Assembly: GCF_045862395.1 (NCBI RefSeq)
Contig: NZ_AP023087.1
Span: 2,480,001 to 2,544,000, forward strand
Reading direction: 5' to 3'
Source of the DNA: Marinicellulosiphila megalodicopiae
GTDB taxonomy: Bacteria > Pseudomonadota > Gammaproteobacteria > Pseudomonadales > Natronospirillaceae
Length of the DNA stretch: 64,000 nt
Positions 7,861-15,685 of this stretch are shown piece after piece; position 1 is the first letter of the stretch, and every line of letters starts with the position of its first letter. A program made the translations under genes and the position numbers. The notes beneath the pieces are model-generated. The model saw only the letters and a program-made list of their open reading frames with translations, was not told the origin of the DNA and searched no databases.

Positions 7861-10800
7861 TTATCCTACGGATAACTCACCTGCCTTGCCTAATTTAACT
7901 TTGCCTTTTACGTTCATTTCTTTAGATTTTACTTTAATGTTTTTACCATCAAACATAATCTGATTGCTGTTGTCATTGAGTACTTTTAGTTTTTTCTTTT
8001 TAGTTTGTAAAATGATCACGCCATCTTTGTTAATGTCTAATTCGCCCCCCCCCTTACGAGATAAACGAATACGGGCATCTTTGGCACAACTTAAATCAAT
8101 AAAGCCTTTTTTGGTGATTTCCATTTTACTTTCTTTAAGTTTATTTTCTAACACCATTGATCCGTCTTTTTTCAAAACAATATCAGCGGCTTCTTTTTTG
8201 TCGCCATCATTTGTCGCTAAAGTTAATTGATCTTTTGCTAGTACTAATTGTGATGCGCGTTTGCTGTTATCTGATTTCGAGCCTTTAACGGTTGATTTAC
8301 CTTTGATGTCTTTTGCAGACAATAACGCCGCTGCACTTATGGCTGCACTTAATGCAAAAATAGTATCGGTATTCTTGTTGTCTTTTTTGTTTGATTTGGA
8401 TTTAACAATTTCCAAAATCGCATTGTCTTTTAATACGTTTTTAATTAGCTCTTCGCCTTTATCCGTATCTTTTTTAAGATCATCAATATGCTTTTTAAAA
8501 TCCGAACTTGTTGAGGTATCCACATAAAGTTGGACTTTTTCTAAAGATTCAATATTTTCATTTTTAGAAATTTTATGCGCGTCACCAATAACGTAATCGA
8601 AAGTGTCTTCGTAAGAAAAACTCACTGAAGTGTTTTTAACCACATTCACATTGCTGGCATAGGATAATTTTAACTGACCAGATACATTAATATTTGTATT
8701 TAAACCGGTGTTAGCCTGACACAACAATCCGTCATAATATGTTTCATTATCGCCAAATTGAGAATGATCCGATTTAACATTCGCAACTGTTGAGCGTTTA
8801 AATCCATCGGTTTCATCATGATAAAAACTATCGTGGAAAGTGGTTTGTTTTTTGGTTTTTTTGTCACCGTTGTTAATTTTTAAATCGTACTCACCGCTGT
8901 TAATTAACTCGAATTTTTCACCCATAGTCACTGATAGCTTATCGCCATCGGTATAATCAAACCAGCTTGTGTTTTCTGTGTTAAATATGTGTTCTTTATC
9001 TTCAGTGCTTTGTGAGTTTTCAGAAAAATTATCTTCTTTACGATTAATCCCCATTCTTAAATAACTGTTTAAGCCTTCTTTATAAGGGACTTTTAATGAA
9101 AAGTTATTTTCAGATTCGGTATCTTTTTCTGTTTTACTATCCAACAAAACAAGTTTATGTTTATCGGATTTAGGTTTGGATTGTTTCTTCTCTTTTTCTT
9201 TTGAGGAATCAGCCATATGTTGTTGCTGCATGGTTAATGATTGCTTATTGATTAACTTAGCGTTTGACTGACTATGAATTAAACCAATATCTAAAGATTG
9301 ATAAGCATCAACCTTATCATTTTCTTGAGTATTAATATCTTCATCACTAACGCTTAAAGGCTTAGCGGGGGTTTTGTTATTGTTAGCAACAAATCCAATT
9401 TTTTGCTTTGCGCCTTGTTTGGCTACTGATGAATCATTGGAAGATTCTTCTTCTTTTTTTACACCTTTGCCATCATTAAAACTCATAGTGATTCCACTGT
9501 AAGTTTTAATGATATTGCTTGTGCTGTTTTCAGTTTTTGAAACACTTTGATGCACGTCATTAGGTAATCCGGCCATAATAACTGGACGGTCAACATCCCC
9601 ATTTAAAAACGCGATAATCACTTCAGTGCCAGGGGCTAACGGAAAATGGATTCCTCCATTTTCGCCGGTGTACGACTGCGCCATTGGAATTCGATGCGAA
9701 TGTTTGCCATCCTCGGCATCACTGATATCAAACCCCATTTTCACTTTATAACGACCTTTTTCGTCAATATCCGCTCGGCCTGTGTCATCGCCTGCTGTTT
9801 CAATTGTGCCTATAATCATGTTGTTGCATTTTGGCACAGGCGTAGAGCGTTGTGCTCTATAGTTTAATGTAAATGGAATGCACTCAAATGTATTATGGTA
9901 ATGAGTATTTCCGATGTTGCCCCAAGTGATAATATCTTGTGAACCCCGGTGATTAACCGATGTTAATAAGTACTTTTGATCAAAATCTTCTCTGTAACAA
10001 TTTTGTAAATTAAAAAAGGCACCCGCGCAAAATAAATAATTATTACCTTCACCGCTTGAGCTGCCTTGACGACATAAATATTCCTGATTTCTTACAACAA
10101 TGATTCGCTCTAATTCCTCTGGGGTTTTGTAGTTTTTAGCAAATTCAGTGACATGGCCAAGTCCTGGTATATCTGAATCTGCTGCTAAATCAATGTATTT
10201 TTGTAATGGCAAATCAGGGCGGTTTTCGTTTTTATCTAATATAATAAGGTTTTTTGGGTAATGGGTTTGAAAACGAGAAAAATGATAGACAACCAAATTA
10301 TCATTATGACTGCCTTCTTTATCAGAATTAAACGGTACAATCGCATCGCTCTCATCACCATTAATACTGTATAAATCACCATTTCCATCTGCAATTATTA
10401 ACTTTTCTTTTGCATCATCATGTTCAAAAAAGTAGAAAATGCCTTCGTGCTCCATCAATCGTGAAATAAAATCAAAATCCGATTCTTCAAACTGGGCTGT
10501 ATACTCTCTAACCTCATAGTCTGAGTCAGTAATGCCTTCATGATCTTCATCAGCTAAAATTGGGTGTCCATCTTGATGTTCTGTACTTTTTAATTCATCT
10601 AAAATAATATCCAAAGCACTTTTATCTAAAAATACTCGATTTTGTGTGACCTGTGTTTTCATCCATATTCTGGGCACCATCACCAATTGATACTCAAATA
10701 ATCCGCCAGTACGCAAATTTGTTAAATATAGGTTTTTAACCATTCCATTGAAATACCGAGTTTTGCCAGAAACTTCATCAACAATACTGAGTTGCACCCC

Positions 10801-10956
10801 TTCGGTTGCCATTTTTGAAAATTCAATATCGGGTTTTTGAGACACTAAGTTAATGGTGAATTGATATAATGATGACATGGTTTCGGTGCCACTAAACGAA
10901 AGTACCCGAAAGGTATCGTCATCATAAGCAGTTGATTTGAAGTGAAAATTAATCAT
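7861..10956 (-). CDS. vgrG: Type VI secretion spike protein VgrG with long C-terminal extension
   Basis: This protein is 1031 aa when started at the ATG at 10956, where AAAGGA lies 5 bases upstream; the open frame extends 21 codons further but lacks a site there. Residues 1-370 form the gp27-like base, with the hallmark YTAQFEESDFDFISRLMEHE at about 153-172. Residues about 380-470 form the gp5-like OB domain (RADIDEKGRYKVKMGF, PLAPGTEVIIAFLNGDVDRP). The remaining roughly 560 residues are a lysine-, serine- and aspartate-rich extension. It holds a short hydrophobic patch (IFALSAAISAAALLSA, about 870-886) and ends in spike-type beta repeats. Most VgrGs are 600-800 aa, so this is long. A run of nine G residues in the coding strand (8045-8053) falls near codon 969. 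No T6SS core genes are present, so this is an orphan vgrG island. Confidence 0.95.
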   Translation of the reverse strand: MINFHFKSTAYDDDTFRVLSFSGTETMSSLYQFTINLVSQKPDIEFSKMATEGVQLSIVDEVSGKTRYFNGMVKNLYLTNLRTGGLFEYQLVMVPRIWMKTQVTQNRVFLDKSALDIILDELKSTEHQDGHPILADEDHEGITDSDYEVREYTAQFEESDFDFISRLMEHEGIFYFFEHDDAKEKLIIADGNGDLYSINGDESDAIVPFNSDKEGSHNDNLVVYHFSRFQTHYPKNLIILDKNENRPDLPLQKYIDLAADSDIPGLGHVTEFAKNYKTPEELERIIVVRNQEYLCRQGSSSGEGNNYLFCAGAFFNLQNCYREDFDQKYLLTSVNHRGSQDIITWGNIGNTHYHNTFECIPFTLNYRAQRSTPVPKCNNMIIGTIETAGDDTGRADIDEKGRYKVKMGFDISDAEDGKHSHRIPMAQSYTGENGGIHFPLAPGTEVIIAFLNGDVDRPVIMAGLPNDVHQSVSKTENSTSNIIKTYSGITMSFNDGKGVKKEEESSNDSSVAKQGAKQKIGFVANNNKTPAKPLSVSDEDINTQENDKVDAYQSLDIGLIHSQSNAKLINKQSLTMQQQHMADSSKEKEKKQSKPKSDKHKLVLLDSKTEKDTESENNFSLKVPYKEGLNSYLRMGINRKEDNFSENSQSTEDKEHIFNTENTSWFDYTDGDKLSVTMGEKFELINSGEYDLKINNGDKKTKKQTTFHDSFYHDETDGFKRSTVANVKSDHSQFGDNETYYDGLLCQANTGLNTNINVSGQLKLSYASNVNVVKNTSVSFSYEDTFDYVIGDAHKISKNENIESLEKVQLYVDTSTSSDFKKHIDDLKKDTDKGEELIKNVLKDNAILEIVKSKSNKKDNKNTDTIFALSAAISAAALLSAKDIKGKSTVKGSKSDNSKRASQLVLAKDQLTLATNDGDKKEAADIVLKKDGSMVLENKLKESKMEITKKGFIDLSCAKDARIRLSRKGGGELDINKDGVIILQTKKKKLKVLNDNSNQIMFDGKNIKVKSKEMNVKGKVKLGKAGELSVG

Positions 10957-11030
10957 AATCTTTCCTTTTCTAAATAATTTCAGCAAAAAAACATGAAATA
11001 CACACAATAGAAGTAACAAGTGCAGCAGAA

Positions 11031-11072
11031 ATATGTAACTACAAATATGTAACTACAAATATGTAACTACAA
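11031..11072. repeat. 14-bp direct repeat, three perfect tandem copies
   Basis: The unit atatgtaactacaa occurs three times head to tail (11031-11044, 11045-11058, 11059-11072), followed by a diverged partial copy. It lies 75 bp upstream of the vgrG start, where a promoter or operator would be expected. It could be a regulator binding array or simple slippage-generated sequence. Confidence 0.9.
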
Positions 11073-11342
11073 ATTAGTTACTCTGCAGGCTTTAACAGCC
11101 CCATATTCTACTTGAAATTGCTTTTTTTGCATCTACTAAATTTATGGGGAATATGACAATTGGAACAAATGATTGATTATTTATTGAGCTGCATTCAACA
11201 CAAAATAATCTATAACAATCAGGTATTATTTGTATGAATGAAGGGTTATATTCGCTAGTGGCGGGTTAATCTTGGATCATTTACTTATCAATAAATGGAT
11301 AGTTCGCGCCTCATACATTATATGGCATGAATGACACGATTT

Positions 11343-11378
11343 AAAAAAGGGTGCGTCATTTTAATTCCAAGTGCACCC
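11343..11378 (-). terminator. Rho-independent terminator after the immunity-like genes
   Basis: Read on the minus strand, GGGTGC and GCACCC form a six-pair GC-rich stem around an 18-base loop, followed directly by six T. It lies 24 bases after the stop of the second immunity-like gene. It would separate the toxin/immunity transcript from the vgrG operon. Confidence 0.55.
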
Positions 11379-11401
11379 GATTGATTAAGCGTGCGCGGAC
11401 C

Positions 11402-12004
11402 TTACCCTTCGTATTCACTTATTAATGTGAAATTCTCTTCAGCACACCCAACATCCAACAACTCCTCCATTAATGATTTATGAATAACAATATCACCCAT
11501 GGCTGATTTATCCATTTCAAAAATTAACCGATCTTTTTCTTCAATTTTATCTAAAACTTTTTCATCTAATACATAGCAATAAATATGATGAGCGCCAGTA
11601 GCCTCAATAGATTTCTTAGAATATTCTGAATGTTCTCTACACCAACAATCTATGTTTTTTGTTACTCTGACATACCAATATTCTTCATGCCACTTTTCTT
11701 TATTGTCAATGTAAATTGCAGGCGTAAAATCCAAAGGCAAATTCTTTAAAACTATCTTCTTATAGACCTTATCTGAAATTAACAGATAACTAGAATCAAA
11801 AAGAATCTCACCAATATTTTCTTCTAAATTAGTTTGTAACTGATAGTCTTTAATTGAATTAAAAAACACCAATGGTGAATTCCCTTCTACTCTCCCAATT
11901 GTATAACCTCTGTTATTTGTATTTTTATCGGGAGCAAGTGACGGTATAGATTCATCATCACGAAAACGTCTTAATACATAATATTCTTCGTCATATTTAC
12001 TCAT
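11402..12004 (-). CDS. Immunity-like protein, second tandem copy (Imm11/DUF1629-like)
   Basis: This 200-aa soluble protein is a clear paralogue of the upstream 199-aa gene. It shares the start MSKYDEEYYV, the segment EKWHEEYWYVRVT, and VLDEKVLDKIEEKDRLIF. The overall shape ends with a RLIFxMDKSAMGxIxxHKSxMEE block, similar to the DUF1629/Imm11 immunity family, where a late 'lF..s....k' motif precedes the C-terminus. There is no signal peptide or membrane segment. It is the last gene of the toxin block, 158 bases after its paralogue, and keeps the GAGGCAGAC ribosome site. It presumably neutralises an AHH-type nuclease in the cytoplasm. Family assignment is from memory of motifs and is uncertain; the role is inferred from position behind a toxin. 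Confidence 0.6.
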   Translation of the reverse strand: MSKYDEEYYVLRRFRDDESIPSLAPDKNTNNRGYTIGRVEGNSPLVFFNSIKDYQLQTNLEENIGEILFDSSYLLISDKVYKKIVLKNLPLDFTPAIYIDNKEKWHEEYWYVRVTKNIDCWCREHSEYSKKSIEATGAHHIYCYVLDEKVLDKIEEKDRLIFEMDKSAMGDIVIHKSLMEELLDVGCAEENFTLISEYEG

Positions 12005-12162
12005 TTGTCTGCCTCAATTTTATAGATTTGTATGCATACTAGTCTAAAATAAAAAAATCACTTTCGAACACCCTGTTGATTGTTGATATTGTAATTTTAA
12101 CTTACTAGAACACTCTCAATCGCAATCGGCAATAGATTTACAATATTAAGAGCGCTTAACCA

Positions 12163-12762
12163 TCACCCTCTATACTGACTAATCAGGGTAAAATTTTCTT
12201 TCGTGTTTTCAGTCAACAAATACTCTTCCATAAATGATTTATGGACAATGATATTACCCATTGCTGATTTATCCATTTTAAAAATCAACCGATCTTTTTC
12301 TTCGATTTTATCCAATACTTTTTCATCTAGAACATATCTAAATACATGAAATGCACCTGTAGCCTCTATCATTTTTTTTAAATACCGAGAGCGATCTCTG
12401 CACCAACAATCAATTCTTTGAGTGACTCTTACATACCAATACTCTTCATGCCACTTTTCATTATTATCAACATATATTGCAGATGTATAATCCAGAGGTA
12501 AGTTTTTTAAATTTATTTTTTTATATATGTTATCGGTTATTAAAAAATTACCAGCATCAAACAATATTTCAGAAATTTTTTCATCTAGATTATTTGTTAA
12601 ATTATTTTTCTTCATTCTATTTGTGAAGTTTAAAGGGGCTAGACCCTCAACCTTTTTTATTGTGTACTGTCTATCTCTAGTATTCTCGTCAGGTATCAAA
12701 GACGGAATTGCATCATCAATAGGTCTTTCAAAAACATAGTATTCTTCATCGTATTTACTCAT
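12163..12762 (-). CDS. Immunity-like protein, first tandem copy (Imm11/DUF1629-like)
   Basis: This 199-aa protein begins 10 bases after the stop of the AHH nuclease-like ORF, the usual place for the cognate antidote. It is closely related to the next gene (11402-12004) across the full length. Conserved blocks include IPSLxPDxNT, NLPLDxTxAIYxDN and IDCWCR. It is rich in acidic residues, aromatic residues and lysine, and lacks export signals. The ribosome site GAGGCAG precedes ATG. I infer direct binding to the AHH toxin. The DUF1629/Imm11 assignment is tentative; it could be a different immunity family. Confidence 0.65.
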   Translation of the reverse strand: MSKYDEEYYVFERPIDDAIPSLIPDENTRDRQYTIKKVEGLAPLNFTNRMKKNNLTNNLDEKISEILFDAGNFLITDNIYKKINLKNLPLDYTSAIYVDNNEKWHEEYWYVRVTQRIDCWCRDRSRYLKKMIEATGAFHVFRYVLDEKVLDKIEEKDRLIFKMDKSAMGNIIVHKSFMEEYLLTENTKENFTLISQYRG

Positions 12763-12772
12763 TTACCTGCCT

Positions 12773-13423
12773 CTATTTTATATCTTTCTGTATAGTTTTT
12801 TTAAGTGTAAATTCTTTATGGTTTCTCCCATGAATACAACTCTTTTTTTCGTCATGATCTCCCATATAGTTTGCTCCAGAACAACCAATATCTTTTAATA
12901 AGCCTTCATACTTAAAAGATTGATAAACTTGTGTTAATTGCGCCTTCTTACTAAATTCATGAATCATTTTTGCTAAAACTTTAGATACTGCATCTAAATT
13001 TTTCACAACACGTTTCTTTTCAGATTCAAGATCTACACAACTTGTAAGTTTATCAACTACTTCAAGAACTAATTTTTCTACCGTGACATGGTATTGTTCA
13101 GGATGTTCATTATCTGGATCATCATGCTCTAAGATATCTACTGTCGAGGTATGATTGCCTCTATGTAATTGACAACCTAAATGACACGCCCCAGCAAATG
13201 TACTGGGGATCAATGCAACATTGTTTTCATGATTAATATTATATCCTGAAGCTTTCACTAAATTTTTATTGGCTATATCTTTCACGCCATCACCGGATAT
13301 CAGATGATGGGCCTGCATTTTAATTCCGTGGCTAATAGGGTGATCGTCATAATCATCTCTTTTTTTAATCACTTCTAATATGTTTTTTCTATAATTAGTG
13401 TCTTTATTAATATTTCCTGACAT
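12773..13423 (-). CDS. AHH-family nuclease toxin, free-standing toxin ORF
   Basis: This 216-aa protein has the AHH motif MQAHHLISGDGVKDI (Ala38-His39-His40). It also has a conserved second half of the fold: ENNVALIPS (about 66-74), LHRGNH (86-91, His87 and His91) and QYHVTVEKLV (about 110-119). These are the family's catalytic and metal-binding elements (HNH/endonuclease VII superfamily). It has no secretion or trafficking domain of its own and starts at its own ATG with GAGG 5 bases upstream. The gene before it ends 7 bases earlier in another frame. It may be the toxin part of a split effector, or an orphan toxin cassette acquired by recombination. Two immunity-like genes follow at once. Confidence 0.75.
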   Translation of the reverse strand: MSGNINKDTNYRKNILEVIKKRDDYDDHPISHGIKMQAHHLISGDGVKDIANKNLVKASGYNINHENNVALIPSTFAGACHLGCQLHRGNHTSTVDILEHDDPDNEHPEQYHVTVEKLVLEVVDKLTSCVDLESEKKRVVKNLDAVSKVLAKMIHEFSKKAQLTQVYQSFKYEGLLKDIGCSGANYMGDHDEKKSCIHGRNHKEFTLKKTIQKDIK

Positions 13424-13430
13424 TTTGACC

Positions 13431-14399
13431 TCAAATAGAATACGTTAAGCTGCCACCCGATGCTTTTCTAGGTGTGCTATGTTTTTGGGTTTTACACATT
13501 CGGCAGCGTTTATCTCGTTTAATGGATTCTTTTTTCAATAATAACGTACCGTTATTATTTCCTTTAGATTTATATCCTGCGCCTCTGGCTTTATTTAGTT
13601 TCTGGCCAAGGTCATTTAATATATCCGCACTGTCTACAAAACTTTCGATGGTTTGTTTAAACGCTTTTTGCGCTTTTTGCGCTTGGTTAATGGTTTTTGC
13701 CACTCTTGTACTTGTGGTTAAAAATTTCGCTGCCAATGTGGCTAATCTAGCTATTGTTCCTACCCCTGCTGTCAAAAATGATACAACTAACAATAATATG
13801 ATTTCAATGACAATATACGCTGCGGCTTTACCACCTGAATAGGCATAAAAATTCGGTGGCACTGACTCCATAAATAAATTTACATAAGCAAAATAGGTCA
13901 GTGCAGACTCATGATCTTCAATTAATTCAAGGGCAATATAAAATGTGGTTGACGTTAATATTTGTTCGCTTAAATCGGGGTGAATATCTTTTAACGGGCC
14001 TTCAATAAATTTTTGTACAGCTCGTGCATCCCCTTCACATATTTTATTTGGCAATTCTAATATATCATCCTGATATTTAATGAGCTTTTTAACCGACTGC
14101 GCACTTTCTTCTAAAAATTCTGAAATTTCTTCAATATCATCTTTTACTTTTTTAACAGCACCATCAACGGTGTCGTTCACCTGTGCATTCCACCAGCGCC
14201 AACTGATTAGATTGTCTTTATTTTCATCTATTGTTTGAATACTTTCATCAACGGATTGTTTAATTTTATCATAGGTCTCAGGAATGTAGTCGGCGGCATA
14301 AGACATGGCATCGGACGCGCCCTGCCCAATGGTATTACCCAGATTCTTCCATGTATCTACATCAAATATTTCGGCCTGATCTTTAGCCCATACACCCAT
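13431..14399 (-). CDS. Effector middle part with membrane segment (out-of-frame continuation of 14383-15300)
   Basis: This 322-aa protein has a helical N-terminal half, a strong hydrophobic segment at about 192-217 (AAAYIVIEIILLLVVSFLTAG), a coiled-coil-like region (about 230-270) and a basic tail with Cys299-x-x-Cys302. This layout (linker, membrane-insertion region, CxxC before the toxin) is that of the middle of large polymorphic T6SS effectors, not of a free protein. Its ATG lies 17 bases inside the end of the preceding frame, and no good Shine-Dalgarno is seen. Removing one base from the T5 or G3 run near 14401 would fuse it to the 305-aa N-terminal part. So it may be a frameshifted effector, a programmed shift, or a coupled two-subunit protein. 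Confidence 0.65.
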   Translation of the reverse strand: MGVWAKDQAEIFDVDTWKNLGNTIGQGASDAMSYAADYIPETYDKIKQSVDESIQTIDENKDNLISWRWWNAQVNDTVDGAVKKVKDDIEEISEFLEESAQSVKKLIKYQDDILELPNKICEGDARAVQKFIEGPLKDIHPDLSEQILTSTTFYIALELIEDHESALTYFAYVNLFMESVPPNFYAYSGGKAAAYIVIEIILLLVVSFLTAGVGTIARLATLAAKFLTTSTRVAKTINQAQKAQKAFKQTIESFVDSADILNDLGQKLNKARGAGYKSKGNNNGTLLLKKESIKRDKRCRMCKTQKHSTPRKASGGSLTYSI

Positions 14400-15300
14400 C
14401 CCAAAAACCGCCTGTGTAATCTAAAACCAATGAAGCATAACTATATTTATCCCAATCTTCTTGAAATGATGTCATGTCTTCAACCAACCCACGATAAGCT
14501 CCATCTAATGTTGCGCTTAATTCATTTTTTAGTTGCTTAATATTTTCTTCTTCACCGGCATCTTTTTCAATCTCAGCAACAATTTTTCCATCTGGGATAT
14601 CTTTAAATAATGCAACACCCGGTTCAGATTCAGTTGCCTGTGCTTGTTTTAACGTACCCGAATACGTGTTTTTACCTTCAGCACAGGCTAATTCGACCCC
14701 TTGCTCATGTACGTTATCATCTATATATAATGTGATTTTGGCAGGTAATGGTGTATCCCAAAGATCATCGTACATGGCTCGGATTTTGACCCAGTGGTTT
14801 GGCTCTTTCTTTTCTTTGGTTTTATCAATCTTGTAGTAATCTGCACTTTCATTACTTGATTGAGCAGCTGATTCAGTTTCATATCCATAACTGACTTGCT
14901 GTGACATGGCATTTATTGGCATTTGAGCATTTGAGTATAAAAACTTTAATTGCGATTGAATATGACTGGGAACACTGGAGTTAACCATAAAGTTTTTATG
15001 TATAGCGCGGCTTGCAGAAGCATTGGATTCGTATCGATCATCATCTACATCAAGCCAAATGATAGCTGGAGATTTCAACCAACAACGATGAAATTTCACT
15101 AAAAATATTTTACCGCTATTAAGTGCATTACTTAAATTTTGATAAGAACTCAGGTATTGAGAGTCATTGTTACCTAATTTATTTTGGATAAACCTTAATG
15201 AGTTCAAAGGCAGCCTGCATAGCTCTTGCATTGCTGCATCAGGGGATTCGATCAACAATAAATCTTCGGTTGTTAGCCATAATTGTTCAACAAGCTTCAT
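14383..15300 (-). CDS. Effector N-terminal domain protein (MKLVE-type), probably frameshift-truncated
   Basis: This 305-aa protein shares its first roughly 130 residues with the partial AHH effector at 1-884: MKLVE start, IESP at 18-21, a GKIFLVK/GMVFLVR strand, NSSVP/NSSLP, then LKFL. I do not recognise the domain by name; the sharing suggests a marker or trafficking domain for T6SS-type effectors. Residues about 165-240 look like a beta domain (WVKIRAMYDDLWDTPLPAKITLYIDD, then GVALFKDIPDGKIVAEI). The frame ends GGFWDGCMG soon after the next frame has opened. AAGGA precedes the ATG. It is the first gene of the leftward island, with 385 non-coding bases before it. Confidence 0.7.
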   Translation of the reverse strand: MKLVEQLWLTTEDLLLIESPDAAMQELCRLPLNSLRFIQNKLGNNDSQYLSSYQNLSNALNSGKIFLVKFHRCWLKSPAIIWLDVDDDRYESNASASRAIHKNFMVNSSVPSHIQSQLKFLYSNAQMPINAMSQQVSYGYETESAAQSSNESADYYKIDKTKEKKEPNHWVKIRAMYDDLWDTPLPAKITLYIDDNVHEQGVELACAEGKNTYSGTLKQAQATESEPGVALFKDIPDGKIVAEIEKDAGEEENIKQLKNELSATLDGAYRGLVEDMTSFQEDWDKYSYASLVLDYTGGFWDGCMG

Positions 15301-15685
15301 GTCCTTTTTATACCTTCAACAAAGTTATGGGCGCATTATACATATTATAATATATGAGCAATACTTTAAGACACATAAAATACTTCTCAATTTTGAACTG
15401 ATCGCTAAAAGTGACAATCAATTAAAAAGCACTTATATGATTAACAAACCATGTTCATTCACTATTAACTCAACTCTCCAAATCAACTCTCCAAATCAAC
15501 TCTCCAAATCAACACTCCAAATCAACTACCAACCCAATTAGAGAAACAGGCATTGCAATTCTCATAACAGTTAATTAGGCATTGGGAAATAAACTGAAAA
15601 ATCTTTGCCTTTCGCATTTTCTTTACATTCCTATGTTATTATTTTGACCTGAATCTTTTCTCATATTAAACACTTCGAGCCTGCT
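15301..15685. other. Divergent intergenic region at the island boundary
   Basis: These 385 bases separate the leftward effector island from the rightward aminotransferase. They are very AT-rich, include the 13-bp tandem repeat (15471-15522), and must hold both promoters. No integrase, tRNA or obvious attachment site is visible that would explain the island edge. Confidence 0.5.
15471..15522. repeat. 13-bp tandem repeat, four copies
   Basis: The unit caactctccaaat is repeated at 15471, 15484 and 15497. A one-base variant (caacactccaaat) starts at 15510 and a partial copy at 15523. It is intergenic, about 170 bp upstream of the effector N-terminal gene and 165 bp upstream of the aminotransferase. 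Copy number could vary by slippage. Confidence 0.9.

Larger units (their letters stand above)
10957..11401. other. Intergenic region between immunity-like gene and vgrG
   Basis: This 445-base non-coding stretch separates the toxin/immunity genes from the spike operon. It contains a minus-strand terminator-like hairpin at 11343-11378 and a 14-bp tandem repeat at 11031-11072 (separate entries). It probably also holds the vgrG promoter, though I see no convincing -35/-10 pair. No open frame with a good ribosome site was found. Confidence 0.6.

Noticed and set aside
11031..11072. CRISPR array from the tandem repeats
   Set aside because: Units are contiguous with no spacers; the same holds for 15471-15522. 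No cas genes are present.
13474..13842. 122-aa plus-strand frame opposite the 322-aa effector part
   Set aside because: It is antisense to a well supported gene, Phe/Leu/Cys-rich from reverse reading of the membrane segment, and has no ribosome site.
1..15300. Complete T6SS gene cluster
   Set aside because: No tss sheath, baseplate, membrane complex, Hcp or ClpV gene is present; only VgrG and accessory or effector genes.
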